64,000 bases of DNA, from NCBI GenBank assembly GCA_041741455.1, contig JBGSJZ010000008.1, forward strand, positions 54,708 to 118,707, written 5' to 3'. Shown piece after piece: positions 41,417 to 49,922 of the stretch. The translations under genes and the position numbers were made by a program. This DNA is from CALESS01 sp041741455. Lineage in GTDB: Bacteria; Chloroflexota; Anaerolineae; Anaerolineales; Anaerolineaceae. Position 1 is the first letter of the stretch. The number at the start of each line of letters is the position of its first letter. Under the pieces are notes generated by a model. It ran no database searches. It saw only the letters and a program-made list of their open reading frames with translations, and was not told where the DNA came from.

Positions 41417-42733
41417 TCAGGAAATTTTCCGACATTCCATGTAGAAGCGCTTTTCAAGCGCTTCACCCATGGAAAATGTCTTGCGGGGTAAAGCGCCATC
41501 CAGGATTACGGTTTTGAATAAATCGTTCTTGGACATGGCCGGCAGATAAAAGCCGATATGATCCGGGCGGGCACCCAGGTCGCATACAACATCTTCGCCG
41601 TGCACATAATCAATTTTTTCTGCACCGCCTTGCTGCAACCAGTGGTCTAAAAAGGCCTGGAGTGTACCAACTGGAAGGTTGGAGGTTGGGTTGGAAATAT
41701 GCACCACAAAGAATCCATCCAGGTGGATGATGCCAAAGGATTGGGCGGAGGAGGTGGACGCTCGGACCGTATTAACCATCGTTGTGCGATCGATACAGGT
41801 TTCAATAATCAGTCTTTGGCCATAATAACTTTGGAGAGCGGAGCACCAATCTTCTTGAACTCCAAAACAAATCCGGTGGATCGGTTCAAAATCCAAGCCA
41901 GAATCATGCACATTTTCCAATTCAACCAAAGCATAACGGGCGGGGTGATCCATACCGACTTCACCCTTGATCTTCTCCCAGATCGACTTGGCGGTTGCCA
42001 GTGAGTGATTGCCATCACCAACCGCAAATAACAGCACACCTTTAGCTGAATCTACAGCATACTTCGGATAGAAAACGCTTGGAGAGGCCAGGTTTTCCAG
42101 CGCAGCCACCACTTGGGTTTCCAATTCAGGTGCAGAGATGTGATATCCGGTCAGATGACCACTGCCTAGCATTAATTCCAGATCATACAATTTGGGCAAG
42201 TTGTGTTTTTGGGCGACCATAGGTTCGATGACCGATCGGGTAGGGTCATCCACCAGGACGAGGATGTGCGGCAGTTCCAAGGGAGCACCCTGGCGAATGC
42301 GGATGCGCGGAGGAAGACGATCGAGAATAGTGCCCTCGGTGGCCCGGATCAGGCTTTGAGAACCTATGCTGAAGTCATACGATTCAAGATCCAGGGCAAT
42401 CATTAGCCCATAGCGGGATTTGCCGGCAACGGTTCGCTCTACCAGGATCAAGCCTTCCACCGGTTGCAAAATGCCCATTTGCAAGTAGTTTTGCATATTT
42501 TCCTGAGCAGAATGAATACGAGCACTCTCCTCTGGTGTGTTCAGATAAACCTCAGGCAAAATCAACTGGAACGTGGAGGGAGCATCTCCGGCTATGCTGG
42601 ATACCTGGTCCCAATATTTAGGCTGTGAGGTGAATTGGTCACAGGCAATCACTGCCCACCTAGTCAGGTCGATGCCTGCCTTTGGCAGCAATAGACCCCC
42701 GGTCTGGATTCCGATGTTAGGATATGTTTTCAT
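41417..42733 (-). CDS. DUF1015 family protein
   Basis: 438 residues. Typical DUF1015 signatures are present: CDQFTSQPKYW near 31 and the central FAVGDGNHSLATAKS near 240, a conserved GDGNHR/S loop resembling a catalytic or metal-binding site, followed by ALVELENVHDSGLDFEPIHR. Cytoplasmic, no membrane segments. Biochemical role of the family is not established to my knowledge. GGAGGG precedes the ATG at good spacing. First gene of the run leading to the ABC exporter. Confidence 0.85.
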   Translation of the reverse strand: MKTYPNIGIQTGGLLLPKAGIDLTRWAVIACDQFTSQPKYWDQVSSIAGDAPSTFQLILPEVYLNTPEESARIHSAQENMQNYLQMGILQPVEGLILVERTVAGKSRYGLMIALDLESYDFSIGSQSLIRATEGTILDRLPPRIRIRQGAPLELPHILVLVDDPTRSVIEPMVAQKHNLPKLYDLELMLGSGHLTGYHISAPELETQVVAALENLASPSVFYPKYAVDSAKGVLLFAVGDGNHSLATAKSIWEKIKGEVGMDHPARYALVELENVHDSGLDFEPIHRICFGVQEDWCSALQSYYGQRLIIETCIDRTTMVNTVRASTSSAQSFGIIHLDGFFVVHISNPTSNLPVGTLQAFLDHWLQQGGAEKIDYVHGEDVVCDLGARPDHIGFYLPAMSKNDLFKTVILDGALPRKTFSMGEALEKRFYMECRKIS

Positions 42734-42836
42734 AAATCCCTCCGAATCTTCGTATGACGATACTGTGATTCTACTCTAGTATGTGGGATGAATCTTGAAA
42801 AGTGATATCCTTCAGCAAATTATGGGAAGATAATAC

Positions 42837-43691
42837 CTACTCCCCTTCTGCTAGAAATGTGATTCCAACTGCGCCTGGGCCGACATGAATGGCCAAGGTT
42901 GGGCTGGCTTCGCCAGAACAGGTTTCAGAAAAATTCTTTTTCCCCCAACGATCCAAGGCTTTTTGCTTTAATGACTGCAATCGCTGGGGAGCGCCAACAT
43001 GCAAGAAAGCCATTTTCACCGGCCACCGGCCGGAGATTCGGTTCTCAACGGATTCAAGCAAGGCGTCCAGAGCCTGGCGATAAGTGCGGACCCGTCTGGC
43101 CACCTGTACTTCATTGCAAAATTCTATGATTGGTATGATTTTTAGTAATGTACCGAAAAGATGGGCTACCCGGCCTATCCGTCCTCCCCTGCGCAAGTAT
43201 TCGAGTGTTTCGGGAAGCAAGAAGGCACCAGTTCGTGGGATGTTTTTAGTGACCAATTGCTGGCACTCCTCGAGGGAAGCGTTGTGCGCGGCTGCCCGGG
43301 CGGCTTGCAGGACGAGAAAACCAAGCGCCATCGAGACGCTTTCACCATCCATCACCCGGATCCTCCCGTCAAATTCTGAGGCAGCCAACAAGGCGGAATC
43401 ATACACACCAGAAAGCCTGCTGGAGACATGAATGGATAAAATGCTGTAATCATTCTCGAGGAGTGGCAGATACACTTCCCGAAAAGTGTTTGGTGAGGCG
43501 TGAGAGGTTGTTGGGATTGGATCACCCCTGCGTAACCGATGGGCTAATTCCTCCGTAGATATGGTCACGCCATCCAGGTAGGTATCATTTTTCCAATGAA
43601 TGTTCAATGGAACAATCGAAATTAATAGACCGTCCAACATGGATGGAGGGATGTAGGCTGAGCTATCAGTGACAATGGCGACTTTTCGCAT
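42837..43691 (-). CDS. DegV family fatty-acid-binding protein (paralogue 1)
   Basis: 284 residues. Begins VAIVTDSSAYIPP, then PTTSHASPNTFREVY, LSIHVSSRLSGVYDSA, GESVSMALGFLVLQAARAA, TLEYLRRGGRIG and a late HVGPGAVGITFLAE, which are the DegV-fold landmarks. DegV proteins bind a fatty acid and, as FakB, present it to the fatty-acid kinase FakA for incorporation into phospholipid. No fakA gene (Dak2/DAK1-like) is in the window. A close paralogue lies directly upstream behind a terminator. Fatty-acid specificity cannot be told. Confidence 0.93.
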   Translation of the reverse strand: MRKVAIVTDSSAYIPPSMLDGLLISIVPLNIHWKNDTYLDGVTISTEELAHRLRRGDPIPTTSHASPNTFREVYLPLLENDYSILSIHVSSRLSGVYDSALLAASEFDGRIRVMDGESVSMALGFLVLQAARAAAHNASLEECQQLVTKNIPRTGAFLLPETLEYLRRGGRIGRVAHLFGTLLKIIPIIEFCNEVQVARRVRTYRQALDALLESVENRISGRWPVKMAFLHVGAPQRLQSLKQKALDRWGKKNFSETCSGEASPTLAIHVGPGAVGITFLAEGE

Positions 43692-43705
43692 GTACCCTCA
43701 AACAA

Positions 43706-43736
43706 AAAGTTCAGAAGGGTAATCCTTCTGAACTTT
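43706..43736 (-). terminator. Rho-independent terminator between the two degV genes
   Basis: 13 bp perfect stem (43706-43718 with 43724-43736, core GTTCAGAAGG/CCTTCTGAAC), 5 nt loop, followed on the minus strand by TTGTTTG after the stem's own TTTTT. It lies 20 nt after the stop of the upstream degV paralogue, so the two genes may be expressed separately. Confidence 0.85.
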
Positions 43737-43756
43737 ATTATAGTACGGATTTGGAA

Positions 43757-44614
43757 TTACATTCCAGCCATAAAACACAAGCCTAAGGCACCCGGGCCGG
43801 TATGGGTGCCAATCACCGGACTGACATCGGTCAGAATGGTTTCGCTTACTTCGGATACTTGAAAACGCTCACGGGTGCGATCCAGCAGGAGTTGAGCGTT
43901 TTCGTAAGAATTTGCATGAAGGGTTGCCAAGCGGACCGGTCTGCGGCTACCGATGCGGTTTTCTGCCAGAGCGATCAGGCGATCTACCGCCTTGCCCATC
44001 GTGCGCACACGTTCGACGGCTTCAATTTTGCCATTTCGCAGTTCAAGGATCGGTTTCATATTTAGCATGGTGCCGAGGAAGGCTGCTGCTCCGCCTATCC
44101 GTCCGCCACGATGCAAGAATTCCAGGGTATCGACCAGAAATAAGACGCCTGTGTGCTCAATGGCATGTTCCGCCAGAGAATGGCATTCAGCCAGGGAAGC
44201 ACCCTGGGCAGCAGCCCGGGCAACGGTAAGAGCCATAAAACCCAGCCCCATGCCTGCTGAGAGGGAATCCACGATATCGATGCGTGCACCTGGAAACATG
44301 TTACGGGCTTGAACAGCAGAATCAATCGTTCCAGATAATTTTGAAGAGATATGAAGACTCAGAATATCATAACCTTCGTTCAGTAGGTGAGAATAAGTGT
44401 CTTGAAATTGAACCGGGGTCACCTGGCTGGTGGTTGGCATAACTTTGGAGGTTTTTAAACGGGTATAAAACTGAGTGGGGGTGATATCCACCCCATCCCG
44501 GTAGATCTCTTCCCCAAATATGCATTGAAGTGGGAGAACAGATAATGGATTGCTCCCAATCACATCTTTCGGTAGATAGGCTGTACTGTCTGTTACGATG
44601 GCAACTCTTGCCAT
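43757..44614 (-). CDS. DegV family fatty-acid-binding protein (paralogue 2)
   Basis: 285 residues from ATG 44614 (GGAGG upstream). Landmarks: VAIVTDSTAYLPKD, MPTTSQVTPVQFQDTY, LSLHISSKLSGTIDSA, DSLSAGMGLGFMALTVARAAAQG, TLEFLHRGGRIGGAAAFLGTMLN and HTGPGALGLCFMAG. Same length and layout as the next degV; the pair clearly arose by tandem duplication, now well diverged. Probably a FakB-like carrier with different acyl preference. Divergent from the cydAB operon across about 208 nt. Confidence 0.93.
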   Translation of the reverse strand: MARVAIVTDSTAYLPKDVIGSNPLSVLPLQCIFGEEIYRDGVDITPTQFYTRLKTSKVMPTTSQVTPVQFQDTYSHLLNEGYDILSLHISSKLSGTIDSAVQARNMFPGARIDIVDSLSAGMGLGFMALTVARAAAQGASLAECHSLAEHAIEHTGVLFLVDTLEFLHRGGRIGGAAAFLGTMLNMKPILELRNGKIEAVERVRTMGKAVDRLIALAENRIGSRRPVRLATLHANSYENAQLLLDRTRERFQVSEVSETILTDVSPVIGTHTGPGALGLCFMAGM

Positions 44615-44727
44615 AGTGTTCCTCCTGGTTGAGATCAAACTTTTCCGGAGTATATAACCCTGAGTTCTTCATCCAGTTACGTCGAATTTACCGGATGCCT
44701 CCGGATTGCGGGATGAATGTCATGCCT

Positions 44728-44755
44728 TTGACGTGACAGATGGTTGATTTATAAA
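44728..44755 (+). promoter_or_regulatory. Sigma-70-type promoter of cydAB
   Basis: TTGACG (44728-44733), 16 nt spacer, TATAAA (44750-44755). The leader of about 60 nt includes an imperfect inverted repeat CCGC(44765-44768)/GCGG(44776-44779). I searched for a Rex-type or FNR-type palindrome and saw none. Confidence 0.5.
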
Positions 44756-44822
44756 GTGGAATTACCGCGATAAAAGCGGGATAATTTAGGTTGATTTTAT
44801 CTTTCTAGAAAAGGGAGTTTTC

Positions 44823-46211
44823 ATGGATCTGGTAACCCTTTCCCGCTGGCAATTTGCCATCACCTGTGTCTATCATTTCTTTTTCGTACCACTTACTTTA
44901 GGACTGTCAGTGCTGGTGGCGATCATGGAATCGATCTATGTTCGCACCGGCAACATGGTTTACAAACAAATGACGCAATTTTGGGGCAAGTTATTCCTGA
45001 TCAATTTCGGTATGGGAGTGGTCACTGGAATTGTGATGGAATTCCAATTCGGGATGAACTGGTCCGAATATTCCCGATTTGTTGGAGATATCTTTGGCGC
45101 TCCTCTAGCCATAGAAGCCTTGCTGGCTTTCTTCCTGGAATCCACATTCCTGGGAATTTGGATTTTCGGTTGGGAGAAACTATCCAAAAAAGTTCATGCG
45201 CTTACAATTTGGCTGGTGGCGATTGGCAGCAACCTATCTGCCTTGTGGATATTAATCGCGAATTCCTTCATGCAGCAACCATTGGGTTACAAATTGGCGG
45301 AAGATGGCAGCAGAGCCATTCTTGAGGATTTCAGCCAGGTTGTCTTCAATCCGAACGTCTGGTACCAGTTTCCGCACGTTGTTTTCTCTGGCTTCACCAC
45401 GGCAGCCATCTTTGTACTGGGGATCAGCACTTACCATTTACTGCGTAAAAAGTCGGTAGATTTCTTCCGCAAATCAGTTCAGATAGCATCGGTCTTTGGG
45501 ATCGTTGCGACGTTGCTGGTAGTCCTGGTTGGGCATAGCCAGGCACAACACATGGTCAAAACCCAACCGATGAAGATGGCGGCTGCAGAAGCGCTCTGGC
45601 GCACGGCGGATCCGGCTTCATTTTCCTTGCTGACCATTGGGAACGAATCTGAATTACGGGATGTGTTTGCCATCCGAATCCCCGGGGTATTGAGCTTCCT
45701 GGCTTATAACCGTTTTAGCGGCGAGGTCAAAGGTATTCTGGACTTACAAGCGGAATACGAGCAAACCTACGGGGAAGGACTCAGTTATATTCCACCAATC
45801 GCTGTGAGTTATTGGTCTTTCCGAGTGATGGTGGGGGCTGGGATGTTGATGTTATTGCTGATTGCCATTCTCCTGTTTTATGTTCTGAAAAAGAAGGACC
45901 TGCCGCGCAATCGGTGGACCATGCTTCTGCCATTCATGATTGCTTTACCTTACTTCGCCAACACTGCTGGCTGGATGTTAACCGAGCTTGGACGCCAGCC
46001 GTGGGTGGTGTTTGGCCTGATGCGGACGGAAGATGCAGTTTCTGCGGTGGTGCAGCCGGGGATGGTCTTGACCACATTGATTATCTTCACCCTCCTTTAC
46101 GGTTTGTTGATGGCAGCGGATATTTACCTGCTGGTGAAATATGCCAAAGCAGGCCCCCAGGAGCTGCAGAAGCGCACCGTTCTGGTTGAAGAAGAAAAGT
46201 ATTACGAATAG
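44823..46211 (+). CDS. cydA: Cytochrome bd ubiquinol/menaquinol oxidase subunit I
   Basis: 462 residues, the short-Q-loop type (E. coli CydA is about 520). The heme ligands are visible: His18 in VYHFFFVPLTLGLS, His in QFPHVVFSGF near 184, and Met in SFRVMVGAGM near 340. Conserved MEFQFGMNWSEYSRFVGDIFG and the Gln-loop region are present (about 240-305). Nine TM helices expected. It reduces O2 to water with electrons from quinol at the cytoplasmic membrane with high oxygen affinity. Followed after 9 nt by cydB. In a mainly fermentative lineage this would serve microaerobic respiration or oxygen removal. Confidence 0.97.
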   Translation: MDLVTLSRWQFAITCVYHFFFVPLTLGLSVLVAIMESIYVRTGNMVYKQMTQFWGKLFLINFGMGVVTGIVMEFQFGMNWSEYSRFVGDIFGAPLAIEALLAFFLESTFLGIWIFGWEKLSKKVHALTIWLVAIGSNLSALWILIANSFMQQPLGYKLAEDGSRAILEDFSQVVFNPNVWYQFPHVVFSGFTTAAIFVLGISTYHLLRKKSVDFFRKSVQIASVFGIVATLLVVLVGHSQAQHMVKTQPMKMAAAEALWRTADPASFSLLTIGNESELRDVFAIRIPGVLSFLAYNRFSGEVKGILDLQAEYEQTYGEGLSYIPPIAVSYWSFRVMVGAGMLMLLLIAILLFYVLKKKDLPRNRWTMLLPFMIALPYFANTAGWMLTELGRQPWVVFGLMRTEDAVSAVVQPGMVLTTLIIFTLLYGLLMAADIYLLVKYAKAGPQELQKRTVLVEEEKYYE

Positions 46212-46220
46212 GAGGGTGAA

Positions 46221-47246
46221 ATGGATCTCAATATAGTTTGGTTTGTGTTGATTGCGGTTCTCTGGACGGGATATTTTGCTCTGGATGGTTTTGACCTGGG
46301 AGTTGGGATCCTGCTGCCGTTCCTGGGGAAAGACGACACCAAGCGCCGGATCATCCTAAACACGATTGGCCCTCACTGGGATGGCAATGAAGTTTGGTTG
46401 TTGACGGCAGGCGGGGCCACCTTTGCGGCTTTCCCCGGCTGGTACGCTACTCTGTTCAGCGGGTTTTATTTCCCGTTGTTCCTTATCCTGATCGCCTTGA
46501 TCTTACGGGGCATCGCCTTTGAATTCAGGAGCAAGGATGAAAATCCGCATTGGCGAAGTCTATGGGATTGGTGTGCGTTTGTGGGTAGCTTGATTCCCGC
46601 GTTGTTGTGGGGCGTGGCATTTGCGAATTTTGTGCGGGGGGTGCCAATCAGTGCAGACCTTCAGTATGCCGGAGGTTTTTGGAATTTACTTAATCCCTTT
46701 GCCTTGCTTGGCGGATTGGTGTCACTCACCGGATTCACGTTATATGGGGCGGTCTTCCTGAGCCTGAAGACCACAGGCGACCTGTTGGAAAAAGCCCGCA
46801 AGACAGCCTGGCGGATGTGGCCAGTAGTTGTGATGGTATTGATAGCATACACGGTTGCTTCCTACTTCGCCACGGATGTGCTTGCTACCCTTGGGATCAA
46901 CCCTGGTGTGGTGCCAATCGGCGCGGTTCTGGCGTTACTGGCTTCCGGTTGGTTCATTCGCAACCGGCGGGAAGGCTGGGCATTTACCCTCCTCGCCTTG
47001 ACCGTAATCTTCGTAATGGCGACTATTTTTATTGAACTGTTCCCGAATGTATTGGTCTCCCTGGGTAACCCGGCAAACAACCTGACCATCTACAACGTCT
47101 CCTCCAGCCCAACTACTTTACGCTTAATGACGATCATTGCAGCGATTTTTGTGCCGGTTGTCCTGGCTTACCAGGGTTGGTCTTACTGGGTATTCCGTAA
47201 ACGGATATCCGAAAAACCGGAAGATATCCAAGCTTTGAAGTATTAG
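46221..47246 (+). CDS. cydB: Cytochrome bd oxidase subunit II
   Basis: 341 residues, eight or nine TM helices. Starts with WFVLIAVLWTGYFALDGFDLGVG (the CydB GFDLGVG motif), then IGPHWDGNEVWLLTAGGATFAAFP, both highly conserved, and LRGIAFEFRSK. Forms the bd oxidase with CydA. A GGAGGG-like site precedes the ATG. A strong hairpin with T tract follows, ending the operon. No cydX-like small frame or cydDC genes seen adjacent. Confidence 0.96.
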   Translation: MDLNIVWFVLIAVLWTGYFALDGFDLGVGILLPFLGKDDTKRRIILNTIGPHWDGNEVWLLTAGGATFAAFPGWYATLFSGFYFPLFLILIALILRGIAFEFRSKDENPHWRSLWDWCAFVGSLIPALLWGVAFANFVRGVPISADLQYAGGFWNLLNPFALLGGLVSLTGFTLYGAVFLSLKTTGDLLEKARKTAWRMWPVVVMVLIAYTVASYFATDVLATLGINPGVVPIGAVLALLASGWFIRNRREGWAFTLLALTVIFVMATIFIELFPNVLVSLGNPANNLTIYNVSSSPTTLRLMTIIAAIFVPVVLAYQGWSYWVFRKRISEKPEDIQALKY

Positions 47247-47251
47247 CACAG

Positions 47252-47288
47252 AAAGGTGGGGAAGCCGGCCAACCCCCACCTTTTCTTT
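47252..47288 (+). terminator. Rho-independent terminator of cydAB
   Basis: AAAGGTGGGG (47252-47261) pairs with CCCCACCTTT (47274-47283), 12 nt loop containing a smaller GCCGGC, followed by TTTTCTTT. Starts 6 nt after the cydB stop. Confidence 0.85.
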
Positions 47289-47314
47289 ACCATTCCTGAT
47301 AGATAGCGTAGAAT
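47286..47314 (+). promoter_or_regulatory. Probable promoter of the RidA-to-FemAB operon
   Basis: TTTACC (47286-47291), 17 nt spacer, TAGAAT (47309-47314), 35 nt before the ridA-like ATG. The -35 box abuts the cydAB terminator. Confidence 0.45.
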
Positions 47315-47348
47315 TGATGCAATCAATCAAACCGAAAGGAATAATCAT

Positions 47349-47798
47349 ATGTGCTGTAGCTCAGAAAAAAAAGTGGTAAAGACAGATAAAGCCCCTAAGG
47401 CATTGGGTCCTTATTCTGTTGCGATCCAAGCAAATGGGTTTGTATTCACAGCCGGTCAGGTTGGCCTCAATCCAGAAACCAACACGATCGTTGAAGGCGG
47501 TGTCGAAGCTGAAACACGCCAGGCACTGACCAATGTCAAAAATGTTTTAGAGGCGGCAGGCAGTAATCTGGGGTTGGTGGTTAAAACCACGGTTTTCCTG
47601 CTGGATATGAATGATTTTGCAAAGATGAACGCGATTTATGGTGAATTCTTCACCGAAAACTTCCCGGCGCGCTCTGCTGTGCAAGTGGCTGCGCTTCCGA
47701 AAGGCGCAATGGTGGAGATCGAAACGATTGCATTGTTGGAATGCACTTGCGATGATGATGAGGAATGTTGCTGCTGCACAGAAGCGAAAGAAGAATAG
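47349..47798 (+). CDS. RidA/YjgF-family deaminase with cysteine-rich terminal tails
   Basis: 149 residues. The core (about 10-130) is a standard RidA: KALGPYSVAIQANGFVFTAGQ, NVLEAAG and FPARSAVQVAALPKGAMVEIE, with the imine-binding Arg108 conserved. RidA hydrolyses reactive 2-aminoacrylate imines from PLP enzymes. Unusual: all eight Cys lie in short tails outside the core, Cys2-Cys3 at the N-terminus and Cys132, 134, 140-143 at the C-terminus within an acidic stretch (CTCDDDEECCCC). Normal RidA proteins end at about 128. The tails look like a metal- or redox-responsive addition. First gene of a long operon; the response regulator begins 7 nt later. Confidence 0.9.
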   Translation: MCCSSEKKVVKTDKAPKALGPYSVAIQANGFVFTAGQVGLNPETNTIVEGGVEAETRQALTNVKNVLEAAGSNLGLVVKTTVFLLDMNDFAKMNAIYGEFFTENFPARSAVQVAALPKGAMVEIETIALLECTCDDDEECCCCTEAKEE

Positions 47799-47805
47799 CT
47801 GAAGC

Positions 47806-48489
47806 ATGGCCGGTGAATGCATCCTGGTTGTGGATGATGAAATCAATATCATCCAACTGGTCCAACTGTACCTGCAAAGGGAAGGCTATCGGGTTGAGTC
47901 CGCCAGTGATGGGAAAACGGCTCTGACGATGGTGGATCTGCTTGCGCCGGCCATGATGATTTTGGATATCATGCTGCCCGAACTGGATGGACTGGAAGTA
48001 TGCCGCCGCCTTCGGGCAGTAGATAATCAAATATCCATTATCATGCTGACGGCCCGGGATGAGGACATCGATAAGATCCTGGGACTGGAGTTGGGGGCAG
48101 ATGATTATTTGACCAAACCATTCAACCCACGCGAATTGGTGGCAAGGGTTAAGTCGATCCTTCGCAGGCAGGGACGTAATCAGCTGGCTGAATCCCCCAA
48201 GGTTTTTCACATCGCTGATTTATTGATCGACGAACATCAGCGGGAAGTCAAAATAAATGGAATCTTGATCAGCCTGCGCGCTCAGGAATTTGAGGTGTTG
48301 TTCACCCTGGCGCACAACCGGGGCAGGGTGATGACCCGTGAACAACTCTTGAGTCAGGCCTGGGGCTATGATTTTGCAGGTGAGACCCGGACGGTGGATG
48401 TGCATGTTGCCCAACTCAGAAGGAAACTATCTGCAAGTTCAGTGCGAATTGAAACAGTAACCGGAATCGGTTACAAATTGGTGGCATGA
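47806..48489 (+). CDS. OmpR/PhoB-family response regulator
   Basis: 227 residues. Receiver: VVDDE, Asp54 in ILDIMLPELDG, Thr in LTARDED, Lys in DYLTKPFN. Winged helix (about 130-227): SLRAQEFEVLFTLAHN, TRTVDVHVAQLRRKL and VTGIGYKLVA. All phosphorylation residues are intact. ATGA overlap with the kinase gene downstream. Position in front of glycan and FemAB genes suggests it senses envelope state and may control this same operon; inference only. Confidence 0.95.
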   Translation: MAGECILVVDDEINIIQLVQLYLQREGYRVESASDGKTALTMVDLLAPAMMILDIMLPELDGLEVCRRLRAVDNQISIIMLTARDEDIDKILGLELGADDYLTKPFNPRELVARVKSILRRQGRNQLAESPKVFHIADLLIDEHQREVKINGILISLRAQEFEVLFTLAHNRGRVMTREQLLSQAWGYDFAGETRTVDVHVAQLRRKLSASSVRIETVTGIGYKLVA

Positions 48490-49916
48490 TGTTTTCCTCC
48501 CTGCGGACGCGCATCTGGTTGAGCTATTCTTTGCTGATCGTCGGAGTTCTGATCCTGGTGATGTTGGGTGTGGCGGTCGGGCTGAGGAACTCGCCAATTC
48601 TCTACCGGAGTGCATTATTGCGCCTGCGCCTGGCCGAAGCGGTAGTCTCCACGCGATTGGAGGTATTCGTCAATCAAAACACCGAACGGGTGGAGAAACT
48701 GTTGGAACGGGAGGCAGATCAACGCCAGATTCGCTTTCTTTTACTAGATTCAGCTGGAGCAGTTACTTTTGATAGCGCCCAAGGGGAAGAGGCGGCGTTG
48801 AATGGTTTACCAACACCGATTGCTAGCGGCGTTCAAGATCCTGTGAATACCTTACGAATTCAAGATGCACAGGGGGATACCTGGCTGTACAGCATCCAGG
48901 AATTGCCCTCAGAGAGTTACCTGATGACAGCCCTCCGACAACCCCGGGTGGCATTGCGTACCATCTTGAGAGATGAACTGGTGGCACCATTTTTACGGGC
49001 GGGTATTATTGCCGTATTCTTGGTACTCATGATTAGCCTGTGGCTTTCAAATTGGATCACCAAACCGATCCTAAAGATTGCTGCATCCGCCAATCAGGCG
49101 GGAGGCGGCTCATTTGAAGAGATCGAGTTGGGTGGTCCGACAGAAATTCGTCAATTGACGGACGCATTCAACCAAATGGTGAGGCGATTGAAGATCAGCC
49201 AGCAATCTCAGCGTGAATTTCTGGCAAACGTCTCGCACGAACTAAAGACACCCCTGACGACCATCCAAGGGTTTGCCCAAGCGTTAATGGATGGCACAAT
49301 TGATTCACAAGAAGAGCAGAAAAACGCTGCTGAGATCATCTTTAACGATGCCAGCCGGCTACACCGCCTGGTGCTGGATTTATTGACCTTGACACGCCTG
49401 GAAAGTGGTGCATTGAATTTGGATCTTCAACCGTTTAATGTAGGCGAACTCATTCAGAATATTGGAAAAAGATTGAGCATCCAGGCAGAACAAGCCCGGG
49501 TACACCTTGTGATTGATTTACCAGCTCTGCCAACCATCCTTGGCGATGGAGAACGGCTTTCGCAAGTTTTCACAAATTTGGTGGAGAATGGAATAAAGTA
49601 CACCCCTTCAGATGGGACCGTCCGGGTAGGGGCAACCGTCAAATTGAACTCAGTCATTATTGAAGTGGCGGACACAGGCCAAGGGATTTCAGCCGAGGAT
49701 CAAAAACGGGTGTTTGAACGGTTCTATCAAACCGATAAATCCCGTAAAGGCGGGGCTGAACGCGGTTTTGGATTAGGTTTAGCAATCGCCCGGCAAGTTG
49801 TATTGGCTCATCAGGGTCGCATCTGGGTTCAATCCGAACCTGGTCAGGGGAGTTCCTTTTTTGTCGAAATTCCAACTAGCAATGTTGTTGCTAAGCCACC
49901 TACTTCCACCGTTTGA
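48486..49916 (+). CDS. Membrane sensor histidine kinase
   Basis: 476 residues. TM1 about 12-32, extracytoplasmic sensor about 35-168 (RFLLLDSAGAVTFDS suggests a PAS/Cache-like fold), TM2 about 170-190, HAMP about 190-240, and His251 in ANVSHELKTPLTTI. ATP-binding boxes: N (FTNLVENGIKYTPSDG), G1 (DTGQGISAED), F, G2 (GFGLGLAIAR). Cognate to the preceding regulator by overlap. The next gene (glycosyltransferase) starts only 6 nt after the stop. Confidence 0.94.
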   Translation: MMFSSLRTRIWLSYSLLIVGVLILVMLGVAVGLRNSPILYRSALLRLRLAEAVVSTRLEVFVNQNTERVEKLLEREADQRQIRFLLLDSAGAVTFDSAQGEEAALNGLPTPIASGVQDPVNTLRIQDAQGDTWLYSIQELPSESYLMTALRQPRVALRTILRDELVAPFLRAGIIAVFLVLMISLWLSNWITKPILKIAASANQAGGGSFEEIELGGPTEIRQLTDAFNQMVRRLKISQQSQREFLANVSHELKTPLTTIQGFAQALMDGTIDSQEEQKNAAEIIFNDASRLHRLVLDLLTLTRLESGALNLDLQPFNVGELIQNIGKRLSIQAEQARVHLVIDLPALPTILGDGERLSQVFTNLVENGIKYTPSDGTVRVGATVKLNSVIIEVADTGQGISAEDQKRVFERFYQTDKSRKGGAERGFGLGLAIARQVVLAHQGRIWVQSEPGQGSSFFVEIPTSNVVAKPPTSTV

Positions 49917-49922
49917 GGTGAA

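Noticed and set aside
44615..44822. Rex or FNR operator upstream of cydAB
   Set aside because: No TTGTGA-N-TCACAA or TTGAT-N4-ATCAA palindrome found; only a short CCGC/GCGG inverted repeat.
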